Positions 24,965-33,864 of a DNA stretch of 49,784 nt are shown in pieces (within the stretch, counting starts at the first letter, position 1; every line of letters begins with the position of its first letter). The translations under genes and the position numbers were made by a program. Location of the stretch: the NCBI GenBank assembly GCA_019118985.1, contig DWXX01000080.1, positions 1-49,784 of the forward strand, given 5' to 3'. This DNA is from Candidatus Faecalibacterium faecipullorum (GTDB lineage: Bacteria; Bacillota; Clostridia; Oscillospirales; Ruminococcaceae). Below the pieces are notes generated by a model. The model made no database searches, was not told the DNA's origin, and saw nothing but the letters and a program-made list of their open reading frames with translations.

Positions 24965-25741
24965 ATGACCTGGCTGCTGACATTGGCCTTTGACGGCACA
25001 GAATACTGCGGCTTTCAGGTGCAGCCCAACGGGCGCAGCGTGGCCGCCGCCTTTCAGGACGCGCTGCAGGCGGTGATCGGCCGCCGCCCCGACATCAAGG
25101 GGTGCAGCCGCACCGACGCCGGGGTCCACGCCCTGGGCTTCGCCCTCAGTTTTGAGGCGGAGCTTGGCATCCCGCCCGAAAAGCTGCCCCTGGCCCTGAA
25201 CACCAAACTCCCCCGGGACATCCGGGTGCTGCGGGCCGAGCGGGTGCCCGACGGCTTCCACGCGCGGTACGCCGCCCACACCAAGACCTATCTCTACCGC
25301 ATCCACAACAGCCCCATCGACTCGCCCTTTGAAGAGCGGTACTACTGCCGCATCCCCGGCCGCCTGGACGAGGGGCGGATGCAGCGGGCGGCGGGACACT
25401 TTGTGGGCAGGCACGACTTTCTGGCCCTGTGCGCGGCCCACAGCTCAGCGGCAGCCCACGGGGACACCGTCCGCACCATCACAGACTGCCGGGTCGAGCG
25501 CCGCGGGGACGACCTTGCCATCACCGTGACCGCCGACGGCTACCTGTACAACATGGTGCGCATCCTGGCGGGCACCCTCTGCGAGGCGGGGGCGGGGCGG
25601 CTCGACCCCGACGCCGTGCCCGCCATTCTGGCCAGCCGCGACCGGCGGCGGGCGGGGCCCACCCTGCCGGCCAAGGGGCTGTTCCTGCATCACGTCGACT
25701 ATGGGGGCGCTGCCGCCCCCGGAAAGGAACAAGAGGGATGA
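24965..25741 (+). CDS. truA: tRNA pseudouridine synthase A
   Basis: A 258-residue enzyme that makes pseudouridine at positions 38-40 of the tRNA anticodon arm. Catalytic Asp51 lies in GCSRTDAGVHALG. FDGTEYCGFQVQPNGRSV, KTYLYRIHNSPIDSPF and DGYLYNMVRILAGTL are family landmarks. AAAGGAGG lies 9 bases before the ATG. The stop overlaps the start of the DUF5711 gene (ATGA). Confidence 0.96.
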   Translation: MTWLLTLAFDGTEYCGFQVQPNGRSVAAAFQDALQAVIGRRPDIKGCSRTDAGVHALGFALSFEAELGIPPEKLPLALNTKLPRDIRVLRAERVPDGFHARYAAHTKTYLYRIHNSPIDSPFEERYYCRIPGRLDEGRMQRAAGHFVGRHDFLALCAAHSSAAAHGDTVRTITDCRVERRGDDLAITVTADGYLYNMVRILAGTLCEAGAGRLDPDAVPAILASRDRRRAGPTLPAKGLFLHHVDYGGAAAPGKEQEG

Positions 25742-26940
25742 GAAAGACCGGCCGGAAGGCCCGCAGGGAGGAGATGTCCCCGGGCCGGATCGAATACATC
25801 GAGGCGGCGCGGCAGCGGCTGTACAACCGGCGGCTGCGGCGCACCGCCCTGCTGGTGGCCCTGGTGGCGGCGGTGGTCATCTACCTGACCGGGGTGGTCA
25901 ACACCTCCATCATGGCGCTGGAAGACCTGACCGACACTGTCCGCATCGCGCTGATGCCCGAACAGGGCTTCCCGCAGCAGACCGGCGCGGGGGAGGTCTA
26001 CCAGGCCGAGCAGCTGGGCGGCAGCTTTGTGGTGCTGGGGTCGGAGGGGTGCACTGTCTTTGCAGACAGCGGCGCCCGGCTGAACACGGTGGGCGCCGGC
26101 TACGCCCGCCCGGCGCTGGCGGCGGGGGGCAACAGCTTTGTCCTCTACAGCCGCTCGGGCAGCGAGCTGCGGGTCGAAAGCCGCACCCGCGAGCTGTATA
26201 CCCGGCAGACGGCGGGACATATCTATCTGTGCGCCCTGAGCGATGGGGGCGAGCTGGCGGTGGCCACCGACGACGTGCGCAAGCTGGCCCTGCTGACCGT
26301 CTACGACGCCGCCCGCGAGGAGCTGCTGACCTGGAGCCTGACCACCGCCGAGGGGGTGCCGATGCGGATGGCCTTCTCCCCCGACGGCACCCAGCTGGCG
26401 GTGGCCACCCTCACCGCGCAGGGCGGGGCGGTGGTCTCCAACCTCTACCTGCTCAATCTGCGGGCGGGCGAGCCGCAGCTGCTGGCCGCGGAGGCGGGCA
26501 GCACCCCCCTCGAGCTGGTCTGGCAGTCCAACGCGCGGCTGCTGGCGGTCTACGACAGCCACGCCGCCCTCTACGGGTCGGACGGCGGCGCCCGGGCCCG
26601 CCGGGACTTCGGCGGGGCGCAGACGGCGGCCGTCGCGGCCGAAAACGGCAGCCTGGCCGTCCTGTTCGGGGACGGGCCGTCCAGCGGGGTGCTGCTGACC
26701 GACGGGGAGCTGAACGTCCGCTACGAGGGCGCCGTCCCCTCGGCCCACGGCATCGCCTGCGGCGCAGACGCCTTCTACCTGCTCTGCGACAGCTCGGTGG
26801 AGTGCTTCGGCCTGGACGGCGTCTACCGGTGGAGCTGCCCCCTCGACGCCCGCCCCCAGGCCCTCCTGGCCGGCGAGGGCCTCTACGTCTTTGCCGGCAA
26901 CCTGGTGCAGCGCATCACCCCGCCGGAGGAGGAAGGGTGA
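25738..26940 (+). CDS. DUF5711-like membrane-anchored beta-propeller protein
   Basis: A 400-residue protein with a basic cytoplasmic N-terminus (about residues 1-35), one membrane helix (about 36-53) and a long extracytoplasmic part built of repeated beta-strands with WD40-like phrases such as AFSPDGTQLAVATL. This matches the clostridial DUF5711 architecture, often found beside a CvpA gene as here. The function is unknown. The ATG at 25738 overlaps the truA stop, and AAGAGGGATG provides the ribosome site. The last codons contain GGAGGAGGAAGGG, which would serve a start just downstream (see the 8-codon frame at 26943). Confidence 0.75.
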   Translation: MRKTGRKARREEMSPGRIEYIEAARQRLYNRRLRRTALLVALVAAVVIYLTGVVNTSIMALEDLTDTVRIALMPEQGFPQQTGAGEVYQAEQLGGSFVVLGSEGCTVFADSGARLNTVGAGYARPALAAGGNSFVLYSRSGSELRVESRTRELYTRQTAGHIYLCALSDGGELAVATDDVRKLALLTVYDAAREELLTWSLTTAEGVPMRMAFSPDGTQLAVATLTAQGGAVVSNLYLLNLRAGEPQLLAAEAGSTPLELVWQSNARLLAVYDSHAALYGSDGGARARRDFGGAQTAAVAAENGSLAVLFGDGPSSGVLLTDGELNVRYEGAVPSAHGIACGADAFYLLCDSSVECFGLDGVYRWSCPLDARPQALLAGEGLYVFAGNLVQRITPPEEEG

Positions 26941-26983
26941 GAATGCTAGCACTCTCCCGCCTTGTCTGATAATTTTTTGGTCT

Positions 26984-27679
26984 ATGTTCATGAATCCGTC
27001 ATTTCTTTTTGATATGATGTGTACTGCGGTCTGGCTGGGGCTGGCGGTGCACTATGCCCGCAAGGGGCTGCTGGCTGCGCTGGTGCAGATCGTGGGCAGC
27101 CTGTTCAGCCTGATCGGGGCGCAGCAGGCGGCAGCCTGGGGTTCGGGGGCGCTGTTCGACCGGTTTCTGGCCGGCAGCTTCCGCGAGCGGATCGCTGTCA
27201 GCCTGTCGGCGGGCGGCGCGGTGGACCTGGCCGCCATTGCCGAGCGGTACGCCGGCTTTCTGCCCGAGCCCATCCGCCGGCAGGTGGTGGCCGCCTGCGA
27301 ACAGGCGCTGGCTGGCCTTTTGACCGACAACGTCCTGGTGATGGCCGACACCATCGTGCAGGAGGTCATCCGCCCGCTTTTGACGCCGGTCTTTTCGGTG
27401 GTGCTGTTCTTTCTCTGCTTCGCGGCGCTGCGGATGGTGATCAGCCTGCTGGTCACCGTGCTGGGGCTGGTCAACCGGCTGCCGGTGCTGGGCGCGGTCA
27501 ACCGCGGCTTAGGGCTGGCGGCAGGGGTGGCCGCCGGGCTGGCGGACGTCTTTCTGCTGCTGTGCGTGGTGTGGGCGCTGATCGTCATCACCGGCGGCAA
27601 CCTGCCCGCCCTCAACGAACAGCTGCTGGGCGGCAGCATCTATTACCAGACATTCAGCCGGATCAACCCGTTTTTGTGA
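26984..27679 (+). CDS. CvpA family membrane protein
   Basis: A 231-residue membrane protein with four hydrophobic segments. The first (FLFDMMCTAVWLGLAVHYARKG) and the GLVNRLPVLGAVNRGLGLAAG segment are CvpA-family markers. E. coli CvpA is needed for colicin V export, and in general the family has a poorly defined envelope role. Start choice is difficult: ATGs at 26984 and 26990 are in frame and neither has a ribosome site. The stretch 26961-27010 is AT-rich, with GATAAT at 26968-26973, so a near-leaderless transcript is possible. It lies next to the DUF5711 gene and 33 bases before the ClpE-like gene. Confidence 0.82.
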   Translation: MFMNPSFLFDMMCTAVWLGLAVHYARKGLLAALVQIVGSLFSLIGAQQAAAWGSGALFDRFLAGSFRERIAVSLSAGGAVDLAAIAERYAGFLPEPIRRQVVAACEQALAGLLTDNVLVMADTIVQEVIRPLLTPVFSVVLFFLCFAALRMVISLLVTVLGLVNRLPVLGAVNRGLGLAAGVAAGLADVFLLLCVVWALIVITGGNLPALNEQLLGGSIYYQTFSRINPFL

Positions 27680-27712
27680 GGCGGGCGGCTTTGAGATAAA
27701 AGGAGGAACCTT

Positions 27713-30034
27713 ATGGTCTGCATTCGATGCAAAAAACGGCCGGCCATCATCTTCATCCAGCGGATGGAGAATGGCCAGATGAAGCAGGAGGGCTACTGTC
27801 TGCACTGCGCCCGCGAGCTGCACATCAAGCCGGTGGAGGATATGATGAAGCAGCTGGGCATGTCCGAGCAGGATATGGACAGCATGGAAGACCGGATGAA
27901 CAGCATGCTGGAGGAGATGGGGCCGGAGGCCATGTCCAACCCCTTCGCCGCCCTGATGAACATGGACAAGGACGACGACGGAGACGACGGTTTCACCCCG
28001 GGGGGCAACGCCACCTTCCCGCTGAGCATCATGGGGCAGAACGGCCAGAACGCCCAAAACGGCCAGAATGCCCAGAACAGCCAGGGCGGCAAGGGCCGGC
28101 AGGACAAAAAGCAGGCCCGCCGCAAATACCTCGACACCTACTGCGAGAACCTGACCGCCAAAGCGCGGGAGGGCCGGCTTGACGACATCATCGGGCGGGA
28201 CCGTGAGATCTACCGCACCGTCCAGATCCTGTCCCGGCGGCAGAAGAACAACCCCTGCCTGATCGGCGAGGCGGGCGTCGGCAAGACCGCCATCGCCGAG
28301 GGCATCGCCGAGCGGATCGCCCGGGGGCAGGTGCCGGCGCAGCTGCGGGACAAGGAGATCTACCTGCTGGACCTGACCGCCCTGGTGGCGGGCACCCAGT
28401 TCCGCGGGCAGTTTGAGCAGCGGGTCAAGGGCCTGCTGAACGAGGTCAAGCAGGCGGGCAACGTCATCCTCTTCATCGACGAGATCCACACCATCACCGC
28501 CGCCGGCGAGAGCGAGGGCGCCATGAACGCCGGCAACATCCTCAAGCCCGCCCTCTCCCGCGGGGAGATCCAGGTCATCGGCGCCACCACCTTCGCAGAG
28601 TACCGCAAGTACATCGAGAAGGACCAGGCGCTGGAGCGCCGCTTCCAGCCGGTGCGGGTGGAAGAACCCAGCATCGCGGACACCATCGCGGTGGTGAACG
28701 GCATCAAGCGCTACTACGAGGACTACCACCACGTCCAGGTGCCGGCCGATGTGGTCAGCGCGGCGGTCACCCTGTCGGAGCGGTACATCACCGACCGCTA
28801 CCTGCCCGACAAGGCCATCGACCTGCTGGACGAAGCCTGCGCCAGCTGCAACCTGGCCCACCCCGAGATCTCCGACTTTTTGACCGCGCAGAAAGAGCTG
28901 GACGCCCTCAAGCAGGAGGAGGCGGAGATGGAGTCCGCCGGCACCGACGAGGCCATCGACTACGAGGCGGTGGCCGAGCGCAAGACCCGCATCGCCCAGC
29001 TGGAAGCCGAACTGCCCGCCAAGCAGGCCGCCGCCAGCGAGATCAGGGTCGGCATGGACGATCTGGCCCGGGTGGTCGAGCTGTGGACCGGCATCCCCGC
29101 CGTCAAGATCCGGGAGACCGAGTTCGTCCGGCTGAACAGCCTGGAAGAAGAACTGAAAAAGAAGGTGGTGGGCCAGGACGAGGCCGTCCATCTGGTGGCG
29201 CAGGCGGTCAAGCGCAGCCGCGCCGACCTGGCCGGACGCCGCCGCCCCGCCAGCTTCATCTTTGTGGGACCCACCGGCGTCGGCAAGACCGAACTGGTCA
29301 AGCAGCTGGCCGGGCAGCTGTTCAGCGGGCCCGACCCCCTCATCCGCCTGGACATGAGCGAATATATGGAGAAGTACGCCGTCAGCCGGATGATCGGCTC
29401 GCCCCCGGGCTATGTCGGCTACGAGGAGGCCGGGCAGCTGACCGAGAAGGTCCGCCGCCGCCCCTACAGCGTGGTGCTGTTCGACGAGATCGAGAAGGCC
29501 CACCCCGACGTGCTGAACATCCTGCTGCAGATCCTGGACGAGGGCAAGATCAACGACGCCCAGGGCCGGACAGTGGATTTCTCCAACACCGTCATCTGCA
29601 TGACCTCCAACGCCGGCTCGTCTGAGCAGGGGGCGGGGGGCCTGGGCTTCAACAAGAGCGCCGAGCAGATGAGCGAGGACAAGACCCGCAAGGCCCTGAG
29701 CCAGTTCCTGCGGCCGGAATTTCTGGGCCGGGTGGACGAGGTGGTCATCTTCAAGCCCCTCGCGCCCGAGACGCTGGAGCGGATCGCCGCCCTCATGCTG
29801 GAGGAATACCGCCCCGGCATGGAGGCCAAGGGCATCGCCTACAGCTACACCCCCGCCGCCCTCAAGGCCCTGGTGGCCCAGTGCGAAGGGGGCAAGTTCG
29901 GCGCCCGCGACCTGCGCCGCATCATCCGCAAGCAGGTGGAGGACGAGGCGTCCTCCCGCATCATCGACGGGCAGCTCGCCGCCGGCGGCAGCCTGACGGT
30001 GGACGCCGAGGACGGCAAGGTCGTCCTGCGATAA
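27713..30034 (+). CDS. ClpE-like ATP-dependent Clp protease ATP-binding subunit
   Basis: A 773-residue Hsp100 unfoldase with two AAA+ modules. The N-terminus is a zinc finger, Cys3-x2-Cys6-x22-Cys29-x2-Cys32, the pattern of ClpE, instead of the double Clp-N domain of ClpC. A Met/Asp/Glu-rich segment and a Gln/Asn repeat (GQNGQNAQNGQNAQNSQ, about residues 105-121) follow. Module 1 has GEAGVGKTA and LFIDEIHT; module 2 has GPTGVGKTE, LFDEIEKAHPDV and a C-terminal D2-small domain. A middle coiled region lies between. It should feed substrates to ClpP, encoded elsewhere. The ribosome site is AAAGGAGG. No CtsR operator is visible. Terminator at 30050-30090. Confidence 0.92.
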   Translation: MVCIRCKKRPAIIFIQRMENGQMKQEGYCLHCARELHIKPVEDMMKQLGMSEQDMDSMEDRMNSMLEEMGPEAMSNPFAALMNMDKDDDGDDGFTPGGNATFPLSIMGQNGQNAQNGQNAQNSQGGKGRQDKKQARRKYLDTYCENLTAKAREGRLDDIIGRDREIYRTVQILSRRQKNNPCLIGEAGVGKTAIAEGIAERIARGQVPAQLRDKEIYLLDLTALVAGTQFRGQFEQRVKGLLNEVKQAGNVILFIDEIHTITAAGESEGAMNAGNILKPALSRGEIQVIGATTFAEYRKYIEKDQALERRFQPVRVEEPSIADTIAVVNGIKRYYEDYHHVQVPADVVSAAVTLSERYITDRYLPDKAIDLLDEACASCNLAHPEISDFLTAQKELDALKQEEAEMESAGTDEAIDYEAVAERKTRIAQLEAELPAKQAAASEIRVGMDDLARVVELWTGIPAVKIRETEFVRLNSLEEELKKKVVGQDEAVHLVAQAVKRSRADLAGRRRPASFIFVGPTGVGKTELVKQLAGQLFSGPDPLIRLDMSEYMEKYAVSRMIGSPPGYVGYEEAGQLTEKVRRRPYSVVLFDEIEKAHPDVLNILLQILDEGKINDAQGRTVDFSNTVICMTSNAGSSEQGAGGLGFNKSAEQMSEDKTRKALSQFLRPEFLGRVDEVVIFKPLAPETLERIAALMLEEYRPGMEAKGIAYSYTPAALKALVAQCEGGKFGARDLRRIIRKQVEDEASSRIIDGQLAAGGSLTVDAEDGKVVLR

Positions 30035-30049
30035 CCCCCCAAAAACCAA

Positions 30050-30090
30050 GAAGGCCCCGCCGGGTGTAAACTGCCCGGCGGGGCCTTTTA
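30050..30090. terminator. bidirectional terminator between clpE-like gene and the minus operon
   Basis: AAGGCCCCGCCGGG pairs over 14 bp with CCCGGCGGGGCCTT with a 9-base loop. TTTTA follows on the plus strand; the minus strand has TTCTTGGTTTTT. Confidence 0.92.
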
Positions 30091-30099
30091 TGTGCGGTC

Positions 30100-30258
30100 T
30101 TACCGGCTGTCGGCGCCGCGGTAGATGCCGAAGGTGTTGTCCGGCGGGGGCATCTCGACGCGGGCGGCGCGGTCGTTGACGGCCAGCATCAGGGCGGCCA
30201 TCACCGCGAGGGCGAGGGCCACCACCACCCACTTGAGCCAGTTCGGCAGGCGGTCCAT
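30100..30258 (-). CDS. 52-residue single-pass membrane protein, unknown
   Basis: The product starts MDRLPNWLKWVVVALALAVM, has one hydrophobic helix (about residues 8-27), and ends in a polar tail with PPPDNTFGIYRGADSR. AGAAAGGA precedes the ATG at about 10 bases. It is the last gene of the minus-strand series, 23 bases after the pectinesterase gene and just before the shared terminator. No family recognised. Confidence 0.6.
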   Translation of the reverse strand: MDRLPNWLKWVVVALALAVMAALMLAVNDRAARVEMPPPDNTFGIYRGADSR

Positions 30259-30281
30259 CGGCGTTCATCCTTTCTGTCGGG

Positions 30282-31253
30282 TCATTCGGGGCGGCAGAGG
30301 CGGCGGGCTTTGGTCAGCAGGTCGCCCGCCTGGGCGGCGGAGAGCTGCCGGGCGAGGGGGCCGGTGCGATTCTCAGCGCCGGGGCCGGTGTTGCCCTCTT
30401 CGGCAAAGGCGGCTTTGTCCCAGTCGGGGCGGCCGTTCCAGGGGCAGAAGCCCTCGGGGGCGATGTGGGCCCCCAGCCGGCACTCCAGCACGGCGGTGCG
30501 GCCCTCGGGCCGCCAGGGGCGGCCCAGATAGACCGAGCCGGCAGGGCAGGGGGAGACGAAGTCGCAGTCCCAGAACACAAAGCCCAGCCCGCCCGCCGGG
30601 GTGGAGGGGGCGGTGACGTAGCCGCGGCCCTCTTTGGCTTCTTTGCAGGGGCCGGGGCCGTTGTCCACCGAGCGGATGACGCACTGCTCGAACAAAGCGT
30701 CCGCCCCGCCGAAGATGAAGTCGATGTCGCCGGCGATCTCACAGCTCTGGTAATACTGGGCGCTGGGCAGCCGGGGCGTAAAGACCCGCGGGCCAAGGAA
30801 GCCGTCCTTCTCCCGCTCCTTCTCGGGCAGGGGGGCGCAGAAGAGGGTGTCCTGATTGCCCAGCAGCCGCACCCGGCGGAACACCGCCCGCCGGGTGTCC
30901 ACATAGGCGGCGATGCCCTGGCCCACCAGGCTGCCGGGGCCGGCGTCGTTCTCGATGGTCATGTCCTCCACCGTCACCTCGCCGCCGCTGAAAAAGGCTG
31001 TCCAGCTGCGGAAGGTGTGGGTGGGCCGGCCGTCGGGGTGGGGCAGCTTGCCCCCCTCGTTCCAGACCAGGCGGGTCTCGGCCATGCCGGCCCCCTGGAA
31101 GGCGATGGACTGCTTGTCGCAGGCCAGCTTTTCACGGTAGGTGCCCGGCCCGATCAAGATGCGGGCGGGTGTGTCGTAGGGGACGGCCTGCACGGCTTCG
31201 CCGATGGTGGCAAAGTTGCCGCTGCCGTCCTGTGCAACGGTGATGGTCAGCAT
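30282..31253 (-). CDS. pectinesterase family protein
   Basis: A 323-residue right-handed beta-helix enzyme of carbohydrate esterase family 8, which demethylates pectin. Family landmarks: ITVAQDGSGNFATIGEAVQAV, the GNQDTLF motif, DIDFIFGGADALFEQC with the second catalytic Asp, and YLGRPWRPEGRTAVL with the conserved Arg-Pro-Trp. It has no signal peptide, so it should act inside the cell on imported oligogalacturonides, or on another ester. It sits in an operon with otherwise unrelated functions and 22 bases after the ABC exporter gene. A GGAGGAG ribosome site precedes the ATG. Confidence 0.92.
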   Translation of the reverse strand: MLTITVAQDGSGNFATIGEAVQAVPYDTPARILIGPGTYREKLACDKQSIAFQGAGMAETRLVWNEGGKLPHPDGRPTHTFRSWTAFFSGGEVTVEDMTIENDAGPGSLVGQGIAAYVDTRRAVFRRVRLLGNQDTLFCAPLPEKEREKDGFLGPRVFTPRLPSAQYYQSCEIAGDIDFIFGGADALFEQCVIRSVDNGPGPCKEAKEGRGYVTAPSTPAGGLGFVFWDCDFVSPCPAGSVYLGRPWRPEGRTAVLECRLGAHIAPEGFCPWNGRPDWDKAAFAEEGNTGPGAENRTGPLARQLSAAQAGDLLTKARRLCRPE

Positions 31254-31275
31254 ACAGCTCCTCCTTTCAAAACGC

Positions 31276-33087
31276 TCAGGCCAGCAGGTCGTCGCCGGGC
31301 AGCTGGTTCCACAGCCGGTAGTAGATGCCCTGCTTTGCCAGCAGCTCGTCGTGGGTGCCGTCCTCGAGGATGCCCTCGGCCCCCAGCACCAGGATGCGGT
31401 CGTAGTCCTTGATGGTGGTCAGCCGGTGGGCGATGGTCAGGGTGGTGCGGCCGTGGGCCAGCTTGTCCAGGCTCTGGTTGACCAGGATCTCGCTCTCGTT
31501 GTCGAGGGCGCTGGTGGCCTCGTCCAGAATCAGGATGGGCGGGTTCTTCAAAAAGACCCGCGCGATGGAGAGCCGCTGCTTCTGCCCGCCCGACAGCTTG
31601 ACCCCGCGCTCGCCGACGTAGGTGTCGTAGCCGTCATGCAGGTTGAGGATGAACTTCTCGGCCCCGGCCAGCCGGGCTGCGCGGGAGATCTCCTCCATGG
31701 TGGCGCCGGGCTTGCCGTAGGCGATGTTCTCGGCCACCGTGCCGCTGAACAGGTAGACGTCCTGCTGCACCACCCCGATGGCGCCCCGCAGGCTGTCCAG
31801 GGTGACCTTGCGGATGTCCTGGCCGTCGATGTAGATGCGGCCGGCGGTGACGTCGTAAAAGCGGGGGATGAGGTTGCAGAGGGTGGTCTTGCCGCCGCCC
31901 GACGGGCCGACCAGGGCCAGCCGCTGCCCGGCCGGGATGTCGATGCTGACGTTGCGCAGCACCTTGTTGTGGTCGTCGGGGTACTCAAAGCTGACATGGT
32001 CGAAGCGGATGGCTCCGGGCCCGGGCTGCAGGGGCTGCGCGCCGGGGGCGTCCTGGATGTCGATGGGGGTGTCGAGGATCTCAAAGAACCGCTCGATGCC
32101 GGTCATGCCGCGCTGGAACTGCTCGGCAAACTCGACGATGCGGCGGATGGTGGCGATGAGGGTGGAGACGTAGAGGGAGTAGGCTACCAGGTCGCCGGGG
32201 GTGATCCACCCCTTGACCACAAAGATGCCGCCCCCCAGGATGGTGACCAGGTACATCAGCCCGTCGAACAGCCGGGTGGAGGTCTGGAAGGCCGCCATCA
32301 CCTTGTAGCTGTTCTTTTTCAGCCGCTGGAAGGTGCCGTTGCCGGCCTCGAACTTGGCGTTCTCGGTGGGCTCGGCGCAGAAGGCTTTGACCACACGCTC
32401 GCCCAGGAGGCTCTCTTCGATCTGGGCGTTCAGCTCGCCCACCTGGATGCGCTGCGCCCGCTGGGTGGCCCGCAGCTTGGTGTTCAGCCGGATGGAGACC
32501 ACCCCCATCAGCGGCACGCAGAGGAAGAGCAGGGCGGTCAGCCCCAGGCTGTACCGGCTGAGGATGAGGAAGCTGGCCACGATCTTGACCGCCGCGATGA
32601 AAAATTCCTCGGGGCAGTGGTGGGCGAACTCGGTCACATCGAACAGGTCGTTGGTGATCCGGCCCATGATCTGGCCGATCTTGTTGTTGGCGTAGTAGGC
32701 GACGCTCAGCCGCTGCAGATGGGCGAAGGCGTCGCGGCGCATGTCGGTCTCGATGTAGACGCCCATCACATGGCCCATGTCGGCCATATAGTAGGCGGCC
32801 AGGCCGTCGATGATCCGCAGCACAAAGTAGAGCAGACCCAGCTTGAGCACCACCCCCACCGTCAGGGCGGCCAGGTCGTTGACGGCGGTGTTGGTGATGT
32901 GGCGCAAGATCAGCGGCAGCACCAGATCGCACAGGCAGGTCAGGGCGGCGCAGAACAGGTCAAAGACCATGGTGCGCCAGTATTTTTTCTCGTAGGGCCA
33001 GAAGCGGCGCAGCAGCTCGGCCGCCGAGGTGTGGCGGCGGTTGGGGTCGCCGTACTTGGGCTTTTCGGCGTCGTTCAAATCCACCAT
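31276..33087 (-). CDS. ABC exporter, fused membrane and ATPase domains
   Basis: A 603-residue half-transporter. About residues 30-320 hold six membrane helices of the ABC exporter type 1 fold; the ATPase domain (about 365-600) has Walker A GPSGGGKTT, signature LSGGQKQRLSIAR, Walker B ILILDEATSALD and the H-loop IAHRLTT. It works as a homodimer, or with a partner that is not adjacent. Multidrug, lipid or peptide export is possible, and the substrate is not evident. I chose the ATG at 33087 because AGGAG lies 8 bases upstream; the open frame extends 45 codons farther without a ribosome site and into the YggS gene. Confidence 0.93.
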   Translation of the reverse strand: MVDLNDAEKPKYGDPNRRHTSAAELLRRFWPYEKKYWRTMVFDLFCAALTCLCDLVLPLILRHITNTAVNDLAALTVGVVLKLGLLYFVLRIIDGLAAYYMADMGHVMGVYIETDMRRDAFAHLQRLSVAYYANNKIGQIMGRITNDLFDVTEFAHHCPEEFFIAAVKIVASFLILSRYSLGLTALLFLCVPLMGVVSIRLNTKLRATQRAQRIQVGELNAQIEESLLGERVVKAFCAEPTENAKFEAGNGTFQRLKKNSYKVMAAFQTSTRLFDGLMYLVTILGGGIFVVKGWITPGDLVAYSLYVSTLIATIRRIVEFAEQFQRGMTGIERFFEILDTPIDIQDAPGAQPLQPGPGAIRFDHVSFEYPDDHNKVLRNVSIDIPAGQRLALVGPSGGGKTTLCNLIPRFYDVTAGRIYIDGQDIRKVTLDSLRGAIGVVQQDVYLFSGTVAENIAYGKPGATMEEISRAARLAGAEKFILNLHDGYDTYVGERGVKLSGGQKQRLSIARVFLKNPPILILDEATSALDNESEILVNQSLDKLAHGRTTLTIAHRLTTIKDYDRILVLGAEGILEDGTHDELLAKQGIYYRLWNQLPGDDLLA

Positions 33088-33136
33088 GTTGCAACTCCTG
33101 TCTATTTTACAAAATGTTATACGTTTCGGGCTGATT

Positions 33137-33859
33137 TCAGGCTTTGGGGCCGTAGTCCCGCGCGCCGTAGATGGCGGTGCCCAGCCGCACAAGGGTGGCC
33201 CCTTCGCGGATGGCGTTCTCAAAGTCGCCGCTCATCCCCATCGAGAGGACCTCCATCGAGACGTTGTCGTAGCCCCGCTCCCCCGCGCGGACGAACAGGC
33301 CGTACACCTGCCGCAGCAGGGCGCGGTTGGCGTCGTCGTCCTCGTTGACCGGGGGGATGGCCATCAGCCCCTTGACCCGCAGGTGGGGCTGCTGCGCGGC
33401 GTCGTCCAGCAGGGCCCACAGCTCGTCGGGGGCGGCGCCGGTCTTGCTGGCCTCGCCGCCGATGTTGACCTCCAGCAGGATGTCCTGGGTCAGGCCCAGC
33501 TTGGCGGCCTCCTTTTCCAGGGCGGCCAGCAGGCGGGGGCTGTCCACGCTCTGGATGAGGGCGGCCCGGCCCAGCACCTTTTTGATCTTGTTGGTCTGCA
33601 GGTGGCCGATGAAGTGGACCGGCTTGCCGCAGTATGCCCCGGCGTCGTAGTTGACGGTCAGCTCCTGGACGTGGTTCTCGCCGAACAGGTCGATGGGCAG
33701 CTGCGCGCTCAGGGCGATGGCGGCGGGGGTATGGGTCTTGCAGGCGGCGCACAGCTGCACGGCGGCGGGGTCGCGCCCGGCCTCGCGGGCGGCGTCGGCC
33801 ATCCGGCGGCGGATGTCTGCCACCGCCTCGGCCATTTGTTCGAGATTCCGTTCCGACAT
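33137..33859 (-). CDS. YggS family PLP-binding homeostasis protein
   Basis: A 240-residue single-domain TIM-barrel protein (PLPBP/YggS). It binds pyridoxal phosphate on a Lys near the N-terminus, here Lys41 in LCAACKTHTP, and helps keep PLP and amino-acid pools balanced. Landmarks: FGENHVQEL, HFIGHLQTNKIKKV, IQSVDSPRL, EVNIGGEASKTG and LSMGMSGDFENAIREGATLVRLGTAIYG (marker region at the C-terminus). In many Firmicutes it lies near sepF, but not here. It starts 5 bases after the YwlG-type gene. Confidence 0.94.
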   Translation of the reverse strand: MSERNLEQMAEAVADIRRRMADAAREAGRDPAAVQLCAACKTHTPAAIALSAQLPIDLFGENHVQELTVNYDAGAYCGKPVHFIGHLQTNKIKKVLGRAALIQSVDSPRLLAALEKEAAKLGLTQDILLEVNIGGEASKTGAAPDELWALLDDAAQQPHLRVKGLMAIPPVNEDDDANRALLRQVYGLFVRAGERGYDNVSMEVLSMGMSGDFENAIREGATLVRLGTAIYGARDYGPKA

Positions 33860-33864
33860 ATTTT

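Noticed and set aside
26946..26953. TAGCACTC, half of a CIRCE heat-shock operator, upstream of cvpA and the ClpE-like gene.
   Set aside because: The second half (GAGTGCTA) is missing at the required distance, so it is probably chance.
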